Shown: positions 26,512 to 35,495 of the stretch, piece after piece | Layout: each line of letters begins with the position of its first letter | Position numbering within the stretch: position 1 is the first letter of the stretch | NCBI RefSeq assembly: GCF_963518785.1 | Contig: NZ_CAUQKJ010000006.1 | Location: 62,001 to 126,000, forward strand | Length of the DNA: 64,000 nucleotides | From: an uncultured Campylobacter sp. | GTDB lineage: Bacteria; Campylobacterota; Campylobacteria; Campylobacterales; Campylobacteraceae | Reading direction: 5' to 3' | The notes under the pieces: generated by a model | Told to the model about the DNA's origin: nothing | Seen by the model: only the letters and a program-made list of their open reading frames with translations | The model's database searches: none | Program-made: the position numbers and the translations under genes

Positions 26512-27729
26512 TTACTCCCTTGCTAGTCCGTTTTTATTGGATTTATCGCTGATTAGATTGCCCGCTTCGTCGTATTTTTTGGCGCGCACGAGCCTGCCGC
26601 GCTCAAACTCGCCCTCGGCTTCGAGCTTGCCGTCTGCGTAGTAGTGCTTCGCCGTGCCCGTCTCCAGGCCATCCTTGAACGTCACTCTAGCCTTGAGCGC
26701 GCCGTTTTCATGATATGTTTCATAAAGCCCGTGCTTGCGCCCATCTCTGAACATTACCTTCGCCGCAAGCGCACCGCTTGCGTAGTATTGCTTACTCGTG
26801 CCCGTTTGCCTGCCGCGCTCAAACTCGTATTCGCCCTGTAGCGCGCCGCCCCTGTAGTATTCGCGTACGGCGCCGTCGCGCTCGCCGTCTTTGAAATTTT
26901 CGACTACGCGCGTCTTGCCATCCTCGTAAAATAACTTCCAAACGCCCTGTTTGCGGTCATCCTTGTATGCGCCAGTCTGCTTTAGTGCGCCGCTTTCGTA
27001 ATACCATTTTTCCGTGCCTTGGCGCTTGCCCGCTTTGTATGTTCGCACGCCGCGCACTTTGCCACTTTGGTAATAATCCACGTCCTTGCCGTTTCGCAGC
27101 CCGCCCTTATACGGATGGCGCGCGCTTACTTCGCCGCTTTCGTAGTAGTCGGTGAAAACGCCCTCGCGCCTATCATTTTTATACGTGCCCTGCTGCTTTA
27201 GTTTGCCGCTTCCCTGATAATACAGCTTGTAAAAGCCCTCGCACTTACCGGCTTTGTATTCGCTCTGCGACTTCAGCTCGCCGCTATCTGCGTAATAGCT
27301 CTTCGCGACGCCGTCGTACAGGCCGTTTTTTAGCGGATATTCGTTTGAGGGCTTATCTCTGCCGTCAAAGTAATCGCGCTCGCGCATTGCAGTGCCGTTC
27401 TTTACGTCGATCTCTCTGATAAGCGTGGGCGGCAGCGGCTTTGCTCTGGGGTAGACGACGCCCATAAAATTTACGTCGTAGAGATCCTCGGCGCTGTAGT
27501 GCAGCACCTTGAGCGTCCCGCTGTAGGGCTTGTCCGCTACGAAATACAGGCCGTTTTTCAGGACCGGCTCGGGTTGCATTATGATTTTTGGCTCCAGAGC
27601 TTGCGCGCCCAGCGCCAAAAACGGAAGCAGAAGCAGAAGCAGGAACTTTAATGCGCTTGGAAAGCTAAAACTTCGCATTAAATTTAAGCCCAAATTGAGC
27701 GAATTTTGCGCGGCTTTGCGGGTTTTCAT
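26512..27729 (-). CDS. Exported MORN_2 / YwqK-like repeat protein
   Basis: 405 residues with a long signal peptide (hydrophobic LKFLLLLLLPFLALGAQA ending near residue 44). The rest is about eleven tandem units of 23 residues with the pattern YYxSGxLKxxxxYKxGxRxG (for example YYESGALKQTGAYKDDRKQG), the MORN_2 repeat that also defines YwqK-type proteins. It forms an extended beta meander and is probably periplasmic or surface-exposed; function unknown. AAAGGAAG precedes the ATG at 27729. Single gene flanked by a long gap and an A+T-rich region. Confidence 0.8.
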   Translation of the reverse strand: MKTRKAAQNSLNLGLNLMRSFSFPSALKFLLLLLLPFLALGAQALEPKIIMQPEPVLKNGLYFVADKPYSGTLKVLHYSAEDLYDVNFMGVVYPRAKPLPPTLIREIDVKNGTAMRERDYFDGRDKPSNEYPLKNGLYDGVAKSYYADSGELKSQSEYKAGKCEGFYKLYYQGSGKLKQQGTYKNDRREGVFTDYYESGEVSARHPYKGGLRNGKDVDYYQSGKVRGVRTYKAGKRQGTEKWYYESGALKQTGAYKDDRKQGVWKLFYEDGKTRVVENFKDGERDGAVREYYRGGALQGEYEFERGRQTGTSKQYYASGALAAKVMFRDGRKHGLYETYHENGALKARVTFKDGLETGTAKHYYADGKLEAEGEFERGRLVRAKKYDEAGNLISDKSNKNGLARE

Positions 27730-27956
27730 ATTTTGCTTCCTTTGGCTCGGTTAAATTTGAAGAATTTTAAAATTTGAAGCTAAATTTTAGATAAATTCAC
27801 GTAGTAAAACGGCGTAGAAAATATGAGTAAAAAATGGTTACCGTATTTATTTTTGACCCATCATACGATAGTTAAATAATAAATTCTCAAGTTGTTTTTT
27901 AATATTCTTTATATATAATATCAATTTAAATTTATGTTTGAATATGGGGTTTGGGT

Positions 27957-30336
27957 ATGAATGTGGATATAAAAGAATTATTAGACTCAAAGCGAGATTT
28001 GAGTGAAGAGGAATTTAATAACAAGCCAGAATTGAAATATCTTGTAGATGGTTGGGGTTTTGAAGCGATAAAAGGTAAAATTTTTATCGCGGATGAGTGG
28101 TATATTTTAAGTCAAGTAGCGTTAGGCTCTCGTCTTGGGGACAGGTATTTACCAGATCCGGAGTATTTTACTATAAATTTTATAAACTATATAAAAAATG
28201 CAACAACGAAAATTTTATTTGATAAGTGTCCCCTCAACTACTCTATAATAGCCGATACATCAATAGAAATCAACACGGATATTATTTTTAATGACTGTAT
28301 TGAAAATAATGATGTAAATATAATTCATGGGTATATATTTAAAAAGGGAATTTATTTGAATAACTCAAATATTAATTTTACTGATTGCACCTTTGAAGAT
28401 AATTTTAAATGTGAAAATGTAAATTTTGATGTTAATTTTTCTCAAAATAGATTTCTTAAAAATTTTGTATTTAGCGCGCTGAAAAGATGCAAGATAAATT
28501 TTGAATGTACACAGTTCCATTCAAATGCATTTTTTAAAGCAAAACAACAAATAGTGAGTGCAAATTTTTACCAAGCAAAATTTAAGAATACGGTAAGTTT
28601 CTCTCCAATACAATTTGGTAACGGTATTGTTGATTTTAGCGAAGCAGAATTTGGCAAAGACGTATCATTCTCTAGATGTAGCTTTAATGGCGAAACCCAA
28701 TTTAACAGCACTATATTTGGCGGTATTACAAAATTTACGAGGGTACAATTTAATAATGTAGTAAATTTAAATAAAGTAGTCTTTAAAGAGGAAACACAAT
28801 TTTATGGAACCAAATTTAATAGAGCAATATTGACAGAAACAAAATTTGAAAACAAAGCCAATTTTACAAATACAGTATTTAGCGAAAAAGCGTATTTTAC
28901 AGATGCTGTTTTTATAAAAGAAGTAAAATTTAACAATATACTTTTTAAGAATAATGCATACTTTAAAAATGCCATATTTAAAGATTTTACTGATTTTGGT
29001 GAGACAAATTTTGAAAAGAATGCTAACTTTTATAACGCGGACTTCAAAAAGCCGGTTAATTTCTCATCAATTATTTTTAACGGCGCTTTAAATTTTGTAA
29101 ATGCAAAAACAGATTTTACATACGAAGAGCTTAAAAAGTTTATCAAGGATAAAAGTGTAAGCAATGAAAGCATTAACAATATAGATAAATGCATAAGCAT
29201 AACAAATGACTTTAGGGACGGTTTTAGACTCATGAAACACACTTTAAACAATAAAGGCAACGCGCTAGACGCAAGCTTGTTTCACCGCTTAGAACTATAC
29301 TGTAAAGAGCTGGAACTAGAATTTAGTCTCGAAAATACAAAAACTAAAAAATAGCAAAAATAGCAAAGAAGTAAAATCTACCGATGAAACAAAAGGCGCA
29401 CCTAAAAATAAAAATCTTATTGAGATTTTTTTAGATTTAATAACGTTAAAATTATATAGAAATACTAGCGACCACCATACAAATTTATTTAAGATAATAA
29501 ACTTTACTATTCTAAGTATTGCTGTGTATGGATTGTCTTTTTGGGCTTTAGATGATTTTTTGTTGAAAGTAATGATTGATAGTCCTAAAATATTGATGCT
29601 ATTGTTACTGGTTGTTTTTTTAATTGGACTACTAACATGTTTATTGTGTTTTGTTGTGAAGTATAAAATACTGTGGGCGACTGTACCGATAGGAATTTTT
29701 ACATATATCATTTTCATTACACCAGGCTTAGTTAATGCTTTTGATTATTCTATTTATGTTATTATTTTTATACTTTTATATACGACATTATATGCTTTGT
29801 CATTTTATTTGTTTAGATTTAGCTTTGTGCGTTTTATGGCATATTTAATTTTTATGGCTATTTTTTTGGATAAACTTGTATTAATAACGCCGTTTATTGG
29901 TATTTTTACATCAGAAAAAATAGCTGAAAGCAAATTTGAAGAATACATAATAAAATACAATAATAATGGCTTGGACGATATGCTTCTGGATGCAAATTTT
30001 ACCAATATAAAAGCAGAACATAAGATCAATTTTATAGTTAAAAATAGAAAAATAATTTTAGAAAGATTGGATAATAGTAGAACAAGCACTCCTTTAATTG
30101 ATTTTGTGAAAAAATACATAAAATATTCAAAGGAACCCATGGATAATAATGTCAGCTATAAAAATCTAAATGAAACTACTAAAAAATCGTATGAAAAGGC
30201 TCTAAATGCTCTAAAATACGATGAAGCAATGCAATCAATACAAAAAAGTGCAAATTTACTTTATGTTTTTATTATGCTACTCGTCATCTACTCTCTTACA
30301 AAAACTGCACGTAGAAATTCTGTAGTGCCTAGCTAA
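27957..30336 (+). pseudogene. Pentapeptide-repeat protein with membrane C-terminus, split by a one-base frameshift
   Basis: The first frame (27957-29354) has about 250 residues of pentapeptide-type repeats with Phe at the centre (such as AYFTDAVFIKEVKF), then a linker ending LENTKTKK and a stop. A second frame, open from 29320 to 30336, begins KLKNSKNSKEVKS and encodes four membrane helices plus a soluble end. Removing one A from the A6 run at 29346-29351 joins them into one 792-residue protein. The second part has no good start of its own. Base content is far lower in G+C than around it, suggesting acquisition. Could be phase-variable, broken, or a sequence error. ATG 27957 chosen over a TTG at 27951. 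Confidence 0.75.
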
Positions 30337-30495
30337 AAATTTTATGTAGCTATTAGTGGCAATAAAGCGAACAAGCCTTTTTAAATTTTGTTCGCTTCTT
30401 AAATAAATTTTCACGAAATTTGGCGGCGTCTTTATTTTAGATTTTGCCATTTGCGATAACAGACAGGTAAATTAGCTAAATTTAGATAGATAAAT

Positions 30496-31002
30496 TTAAC
30501 CGTCTTTTAGCGCTTCAGCTACGACCGTCCACTCTCTCACGAGCCTTTCAAAGCTAAAATTTGCGTTTGCAGGGCTCGTGGATGGCAGCTTGACGGGTTC
30601 TTTGCCGGTTGCGTTTAAAATTTGAGTTTTTAGGTATTTTTCGCAGATTTCATGCGCCTTACCGCCGTTTGCGAATACCTGCACGATGCGTGCGCCGCTA
30701 AAGATCGGTTCTAAATTTGCAGGCACGACGGCGGTCATTTTGGCGTCGCTCGAGCCCTTTATCTCGCAGCAGATCGCCGCGTCGTAGACGGCGATGCCGC
30801 GGGCGAGTAGGAATTTTATCTTTTCGTCCATGCTTGCAGGCGGCGGCGCGTTTAAAATTCGCGCCAGCACCCGCCAGAAGCGATTTTGCGGATTTGCGTA
30901 GTAAAAGCCAAATTTACGAGAAACGACGGAGGGAAAAGAGCCGAGGATTAAAATTTTAGAATTTTGATCGAAAATCGGCTTAAAAGGGTGAGTTTGGCTC
31001 AT
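30496..31002 (-). CDS. DNA-deoxyinosine glycosylase (uracil-DNA glycosylase superfamily)
   Basis: Removes deaminated bases such as hypoxanthine from DNA. 168 residues. Superfamily motifs: ILILGSFPSVVSRKFGFYY and NPQNRFWRVLARIL near the N-terminus, and the C-terminal LPSTSPANANFSF. These match the family 6 (hypoxanthine-DNA glycosylase) group. Its ATG overlaps the TGA of a possible short upstream frame by ATGA. Confidence 0.85.
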   Translation of the reverse strand: MSQTHPFKPIFDQNSKILILGSFPSVVSRKFGFYYANPQNRFWRVLARILNAPPPASMDEKIKFLLARGIAVYDAAICCEIKGSSDAKMTAVVPANLEPIFSGARIVQVFANGGKAHEICEKYLKTQILNATGKEPVKLPSTSPANANFSFERLVREWTVVAEALKDG

Positions 31003-31172
31003 TTTGCACCCGCTTTGTATTCACCGAAAACGCCCGCCGGAGCACCATAAAGTTTATCTTTCATTTTCGCTTTATCTCTCGTAAATTTCGCAATTTCGCC
31101 CGCGAAGTAGCTTGGAGCTGAAATTGTGCGGCGGTAAAGATTTCGGCGCACTTGCTTGCTCTGATACGGCAC
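30999..31172 (-). CDS. Possible short ORF coupled to the glycosylase gene
   Basis: A GTG-started frame of 57 codons (or 21 from the ATG at 31064) whose stop overlaps the glycosylase start (ATGA). It ends MKDKLYGAPAGVFGEYKAGA-K. The stop/start overlap and sensible composition hint at a real small gene or the tail of a lost one. No ribosome binding site is convincing and no family is recognised. Confidence 0.25.
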   Translation of the reverse strand: MPYQSKQVRRNLYRRTISAPSYFAGEIAKFTRDKAKMKDKLYGAPAGVFGEYKAGAK

Positions 31173-31348
31173 GCGGTAAAAATTCTAATGAGCCTACCGT
31201 GGCGTGCGATTTGGGTTTAAATTCCAACTTTTTAAACCTCGAAGCCGAACTTCGCAGCCAAATTTAACGCCTCGCAGCGGCAAAATTTTAACCCTTGCGG
31301 CAGTTAAAATTCCGTCCGCCGCCGCAACTACCGCCGAAACGCTACGCG
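31173..31348. other. Non-coding remainder of the moeA-glycosylase gap
   Basis: Nothing recognised. Together with the doubtful short ORF it makes up the 346-base space between moeA and the glycosylase gene. Confidence 0.35.
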
Positions 31349-32560
31349 CTAAATTTTAGGTACCGAGATTACGCGCACGAGCTCGCCTTTTTTGAGCTCT
31401 TTGACCTCTAGCGGCGCGACGAGCAGGACGCTATCGTCGTCTAAATTGTTCAAAATCGCGCTGGAACCCTGCTTTTTGCTTTGTAGGCTAACAAAAAGCC
31501 GCCCCTCACTGTTTTGCAAAACGGCGGGCATAAACTCCAGCCACGGCGTTTTTTTTACGTAGTCGTGATCTAAGATCGCACTAAATTCTGTATTTTCGTG
31601 CACACCGAAGGATCTTTGCAAATATACGCGCAGAAACAAAATGCACGTAATAAGCGCCGAGAGCGGGAAGCCGGGGAACGCAAAGATATATTTTTCGCCG
31701 GTTTTAGCTACGCGCACGTGGCGGCCCGGTTTGATCGCCGCACCCTTTACGATGAGCTCAAATTTTGATTGTAGCGTGCTTTGCACGAAGTCGTAGTCCC
31801 CGACGCTCACTCCGCCGCTAGTTAGAAGTATGTCCGCACTCTGTAAAGCCGATAGGATCGCGCCTTCTAGCTCTTTTTCGTCGTCGCGTACTAGAGGCAT
31901 TATCATCGCTTCGCAGCCTAGTTGCGTTACTAAATTTGCAAGCGCGATGTGGTTGGAGCTGTAAATTTGAGCATCGTTTTCGAGCTTTTCGCCCAGATCC
32001 TTGATTTCGCTACCGGTGGCAAGGATCGCTACTTTTGGGCGGACGAATACGCTTATGTGAAATAGCCCTAGCTCGGCTAGCAGCGCGATCTGCGAAAAGC
32101 CGAGCTTCGTGCCGCTACGAAGTAAAAGCTCGCCCTCGCGGTAGCTCTCGCCCGCCGCGCGTACGGCAAAGCCCACTGCGACAGGCTTTGCGACGATAAT
32201 TTCGCCGCCTTGCACCTGCACGTTTTCAATCGGCAGAAGCGTGTCGCTACCCTCGCACATGAGCCCGCCCGTAAAGGTTTTGACGCACTCGCCCGCCTTT
32301 GCCGCGGCGCCAGGCATCTTGCCTGCAGGTGTCGTGCCGACGATCTTAAATTTCGCTCCCTCGCTCAGATCCGCGCCATTTAGCGCGTAGCCGTCCATCG
32401 CGGCGGTCGGGTGGCGCGGAGTGCTAAAAGGCGCCGCGACGTCGCTTGCCAAAATACGCCCCAGCGCCTGCGTGATCGCGACCTTTTCGATGCGCGAGGA
32501 CTTTTGCACCGTGTTTGCGAAGCGCTCCATCGCGCTTTCAAATTTTTCAAATTCCATCAT
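31349..32560 (-). CDS. moeA: Molybdopterin molybdenumtransferase MoeA
   Basis: Inserts molybdate into adenylylated molybdopterin to finish the Mo cofactor. 403 residues. Key blocks: PRHPTAAMDGYALN in domain 1, TSGGVSVGDYDFVQ and AFPGFPLSALITC in the MPT-binding domain, and the C-terminal beta domain ending VRVISVPKI. AGGAGG precedes two adjacent ATGs; the second, at 32557, has the better spacing. The first overlaps the stop of the upstream MFS gene, so the pair is coupled. Molybdoenzymes such as nitrate reductase would be its clients. Confidence 0.94.
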   Translation of the reverse strand: MMEFEKFESAMERFANTVQKSSRIEKVAITQALGRILASDVAAPFSTPRHPTAAMDGYALNGADLSEGAKFKIVGTTPAGKMPGAAAKAGECVKTFTGGLMCEGSDTLLPIENVQVQGGEIIVAKPVAVGFAVRAAGESYREGELLLRSGTKLGFSQIALLAELGLFHISVFVRPKVAILATGSEIKDLGEKLENDAQIYSSNHIALANLVTQLGCEAMIMPLVRDDEKELEGAILSALQSADILLTSGGVSVGDYDFVQSTLQSKFELIVKGAAIKPGRHVRVAKTGEKYIFAFPGFPLSALITCILFLRVYLQRSFGVHENTEFSAILDHDYVKKTPWLEFMPAVLQNSEGRLFVSLQSKKQGSSAILNNLDDDSVLLVAPLEVKELKKGELVRVISVPKI

Positions 32561-33855
32561 TTGCCTCCTACGATTTTATAAATTTGATCTTCATTTATCA
32601 GTTTCGAGTTAAATTTCACAACGAGTTCGCCATCGGTCTCATAAATTTCAATAATGCCCTTTACGCCCTGTAGTGCGGAAAAATCGCCGCCTTTAGGAAA
32701 GTATAAATTCTTAAAAAGTTTTGGATCGCTCAGCCTAGAAAGTAGCACAAGCCAGATCACACCCAAAACCGCGACGCCAATGCCTAGCGCTTCAATGCCG
32801 ATTTTGCCAAAAAGTGCGCCGCCGCATAGCCCGCCCAAAAAACTGCCAAAAAATCCGAACGAATTAAAAATCCCAAGCGCGGCGCCTTTTTGAGCGACTT
32901 TGGCAAATTTGGACGCAAGGCTTTGCATAATGGGCTCATGCGCGTTAAATCCCACGAAAAAGAGCATCACACCCACTACGAAAGCGCTCGCCCCGCTAGC
33001 AAACGCAAAAATCAAATACGAAGCGATGAAAAAGCAAATGCCGATAAGTAGAATTTGCTTAGCTAGCGCGCGCTTTTCACCTAAAGCGCCGCTCGCACCC
33101 ATCGCAGTAAAGCCAAAGACCGCGCCTAGAGCATAAATTTTAGTCAAATCACTTTTAGAAAGTCCGAATTTTTGCACGAGCAAAATTGGAATTAGAAAAA
33201 ACGCCGCCGTCATGAAAGCTTTTTGAAAAAAATTCGTTAAATTCATAAGCATTAAATTTTTATCACTTAAAAGTGAGCCGAGTGGGACCTTTTGGCGCAG
33301 GGAGCGGATATGCGGTTCGGTAGGTACTACGAAAAAAAGTAGTACTAAACATAAAAGCGTAAGCGCCGAACTTAGATGAAATAGGCTGGCAAGTCCAAAT
33401 TTGGCGCTTAAAAGCGGACTTAAAATCATTGCGACACCAAAGCTCACGCCTATCATCGCGCCCATTACCGCCATTGCCTTGCCACGCTCTTCCTCTCGCG
33501 TAAAATCGCTAATTAGTGCGGTAGCTACGGCTCCTACAGCACCGCAGCCTTGCAAAAAGCGCCCAAAAATCATCGTATAAATGCTCTCGCTCGCCGCGCA
33601 AACGCAAGCACCCACGATAAAAAGCGCCAGCCCTATAGCAAGGGTTTTTTTACGTCCGATCTTATCGCTTAACACTCCAAATGGCGTTTGCAAAATCACT
33701 TGCATAATCGCATAAATTCCAAAAAGTAGCCCTACTAGGCTTTCGTTTGCGCCGTGCAAGCTCAATGAATACAGGCTAAGCACGGGCAGCAAAATAAATA
33801 ATCCAAAAAACCTCGTAGCGATGATAAAACTAAGCGGAAGGACGCTTTTTAGCAT
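32557..33855 (-). CDS. MFS transporter with C-terminal YAM-like domain (YajR type)
   Basis: 12-helix major facilitator, probably a proton-driven exporter. Start placed at the ATG at 33855 (MLKSVLPLSF) rather than the TTG 15 bases upstream. Motif A is seen as GVLSDKIGRKK between helices 2 and 3. After the last helix there is a soluble tail of about 65 residues (LYFPKGGDFSALQGVKGIIE to KIVGGK), which matches the ferredoxin-like YAM domain of E. coli YajR. Divergent from rdgB and upstream of moeA, with a 4-base overlap. Substrate unknown. Confidence 0.85.
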   Translation of the reverse strand: MLKSVLPLSFIIATRFFGLFILLPVLSLYSLSLHGANESLVGLLFGIYAIMQVILQTPFGVLSDKIGRKKTLAIGLALFIVGACVCAASESIYTMIFGRFLQGCGAVGAVATALISDFTREEERGKAMAVMGAMIGVSFGVAMILSPLLSAKFGLASLFHLSSALTLLCLVLLFFVVPTEPHIRSLRQKVPLGSLLSDKNLMLMNLTNFFQKAFMTAAFFLIPILLVQKFGLSKSDLTKIYALGAVFGFTAMGASGALGEKRALAKQILLIGICFFIASYLIFAFASGASAFVVGVMLFFVGFNAHEPIMQSLASKFAKVAQKGAALGIFNSFGFFGSFLGGLCGGALFGKIGIEALGIGVAVLGVIWLVLLSRLSDPKLFKNLYFPKGGDFSALQGVKGIIEIYETDGELVVKFNSKLINEDQIYKIVGGK

Positions 33856-33960
33856 AATCTTAGACCTCAAATAATATGAAATTTGTGCCGATTATAGCCA
33901 AAAATCGTAACGAATTCTTTGATTTTGGGTAAAATAGCGGCTTAAATTTAAGGAGTGAGG

Positions 33961-34590
33961 ATGAAAATTTTACTTGCGACGAGCAACAAAAATAAAGTAA
34001 AAGAGATAAAAGAATTTTTCACGGAATACGACGTGTGTGCGCTCGGCGAGGTGCTGGATCCTTTTGAGATAGACGAGTGCGGCACGAGCTTCAAACAAAA
34101 CGCGCTTATTAAAGTTCGCGCAGTGTATGAGGCGCTAAAAAGTAAAAATTTGCAGAGTGAATTTTTCGTGCTAAGCGATGATAGCGGTATCTGCGTGGAT
34201 GCGCTGGGCGGGGCTCCTGGGATATTTTCGGCGCGCTTTAGCGGAGCGGGTGCAACGGATGCGAGCAATCGTGAGAAATTAGCAAGGAAGCTGAGGGCTT
34301 TAAGCTTAGACTCCTCGCCCGCGCATTATACGGCGGCGATCGCGCTAAAATGCGATCTGGGCGAGTTTTCTACGCATGGTTTTATGCACGGCACGGCGAT
34401 AACGAAGCAGCGGGGGCAAAACGGCTTCGGATACGATTTTATGTTTATTCCGCGCGGATTTGACCGCACGATCGGGGAGCTGCCCGCTGCGGTGAAATTT
34501 GAAATTTCGCACCGCACGAAGGGGCTAGCGCTGATGCGAATTTTATTAAAAAATTTAGAAAAACAGATGAGACTTGCTAAATTTTATTAA
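33961..34590 (+). CDS. rdgB: Non-canonical purine NTP pyrophosphatase (RdgB/HAM1)
   Basis: Hydrolyses ITP, dITP and XTP to keep deaminated purines out of nucleic acids. 209 residues from the ATG at 33961; a GTG six bases upstream is too close to AAGGAG. Motifs: LLATSNKNKVKEI at the N-terminus, LSDDSGICVDALGGAPG (catalytic Asp pair), GQNGFGYDFMF and SHRTKGLAL. A TAAAAT -10 box lies at 33931-33936. It is followed by the tRNA cluster. Confidence 0.95.
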   Translation: MKILLATSNKNKVKEIKEFFTEYDVCALGEVLDPFEIDECGTSFKQNALIKVRAVYEALKSKNLQSEFFVLSDDSGICVDALGGAPGIFSARFSGAGATDASNREKLARKLRALSLDSSPAHYTAAIALKCDLGEFSTHGFMHGTAITKQRGQNGFGYDFMFIPRGFDRTIGELPAAVKFEISHRTKGLALMRILLKNLEKQMRLAKFY

Positions 34591-34629
34591 ATTTAGAGCC
34601 ACAAAAAGCGGAATTTAAGAAAAAATATA

Positions 34630-34635
34630 TATAAT
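34630..34635 (+). promoter_or_regulatory. Likely -10 box of the tRNA cluster
   Basis: TATAAT 30 bases upstream of tRNA-Pro, in an A+T-rich stretch after the rdgB stop. Confidence 0.55.
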
Positions 34636-34664
34636 ACGCTTTTCATTCAATCCACGAAAATCTT

Positions 34665-34741
<77 letters not shown>

Positions 34742-34746
34742 TTGTG

Positions 34747-34823
34747 GTGAGTTTAGCTCAGTAGGTTAGAGTATCAGATTGTGGTCCTGAGGGTCGTGGG
34801 TTCGATTCCCACAACTCACCCCA
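34747..34823 (+). tRNA. tRNA-His(GTG)
   Basis: Acceptor GTGAGTT / AACTCAC, anticodon GTG, discriminator C followed by encoded CCA; a G at 34746 can serve as the extra 5' G of tRNA-His. Confidence 0.95.
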
Positions 34824-34829
34824 CTTTAT

Positions 34830-34906
34830 GCGCTCGTAGCTCAATTGGATAGAGCAACAGACTTCGGATCTGTAGGTTGAAGGTTCGACTCCTTTCGAGC
34901 GTACCA
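34830..34906 (+). tRNA. tRNA-Arg(TCG)
   Basis: 77 bases with encoded CCA; anticodon stem ACAGA / TCTGT around loop CTTCGGA, anticodon TCG. The acceptor closes with a G-T pair. Confidence 0.93.
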
Positions 34907-34921
34907 CTGATTCGATAATTT

Positions 34922-34998
34922 GCGCTCATAGCTCAGTAGGATAGAGCAACGGCCTTCTAAGCCGTAGGTCAGAGGTTCGAATCCTCTTGGGCGTACCA
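34922..34998 (+). tRNA. tRNA-Arg(TCT)
   Basis: 77 bases with encoded CCA; anticodon stem ACGGC / GCCGT around loop CTTCTAA, anticodon TCT. Similar acceptor to the preceding tRNA-Arg. Confidence 0.93.
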
Positions 34999-35047
34999 TA
35001 TTAAGCTCATATTAAGAGCTTTTTGGCTAATATGCGCTTTCTTTTTT

Positions 35048-35132
35048 GCGGATGTGGTGAAATTGGCAGACACACCAGACTTAGGATCTGGCGCCTCACG
35101 GCATGAAGGTTCAAGTCCTTTCATCCGCACCA
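35048..35132 (+). tRNA. tRNA-Leu(TAG)
   Basis: 85 bases, class II with a long variable arm; acceptor GCGGATG / CATCCGC, anticodon loop CTTAGGA reading TAG, encoded CCA. Confidence 0.95.
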
Positions 35133-35146
35133 TCCATTCTACGCGT

Positions 35147-35221
35147 TCCGGATTAGCTCAGCGGTAGAGTAGGCGGCTGTTAACCGCTTGGTCGCTGGTT
35201 CGAATCCAGCATCCGGAGCCA
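35147..35221 (+). tRNA. tRNA-Asn(GTT)
   Basis: 75 bases with encoded CCA; acceptor TCCGGAT / ATCCGGA, anticodon loop CTGTTAA reading GTT. Confidence 0.95.
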
Positions 35222-35422
35222 TATATACTCAAAAACTCCTTTAGACCCCTGATTTTATCGATATTTAAAGAGCTTTAAGTTTTCTTGGTTTTATAAAAAT
35301 TTATTCCAGAGATTTTTTAATATTCTAATTTTTCGTTATGCTTTCTAAGCCAATCTAGAATACCTTTTATAAAATTTAAAATTCTCATTTTGTAAATAAA
35401 TTTGATAAAATTTAGCCGTTTC

Positions 35423-35436
35423 TTGATGACGATCAA
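35423..35436. promoter_or_regulatory. CRP/FNR-type operator upstream of hcp
   Basis: TTGAT-GACG-ATCAA, a perfect match to the FNR consensus TTGAT-N4-ATCAA, centred about 66 bases before the hcp start codon. It fits control by an FNR/NssR-type regulator in response to low oxygen or nitrosative stress. C. jejuni NssR prefers TTAAC-N4-GTTAA, so the regulator here may differ. Confidence 0.75.
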
Positions 35437-35495
35437 GCCGTTATTATAAATAAAATCTTAAAATTACCAACTAAATTTTTTATAAAGGATTTTCT

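Noticed and set aside
26512..27729. DNA repeat array or CRISPR
   Set aside because: The periodicity is the 23-residue MORN_2 protein repeat in one open frame. No array of identical repeats with unique spacers was seen anywhere in the window.
29524..30336. Independent membrane protein starting at a GTG
   Set aside because: The frame is open upstream to 29320 with sensible protein sequence, has no ribosome binding site at the GTG, and joins the preceding ORF by one base change.
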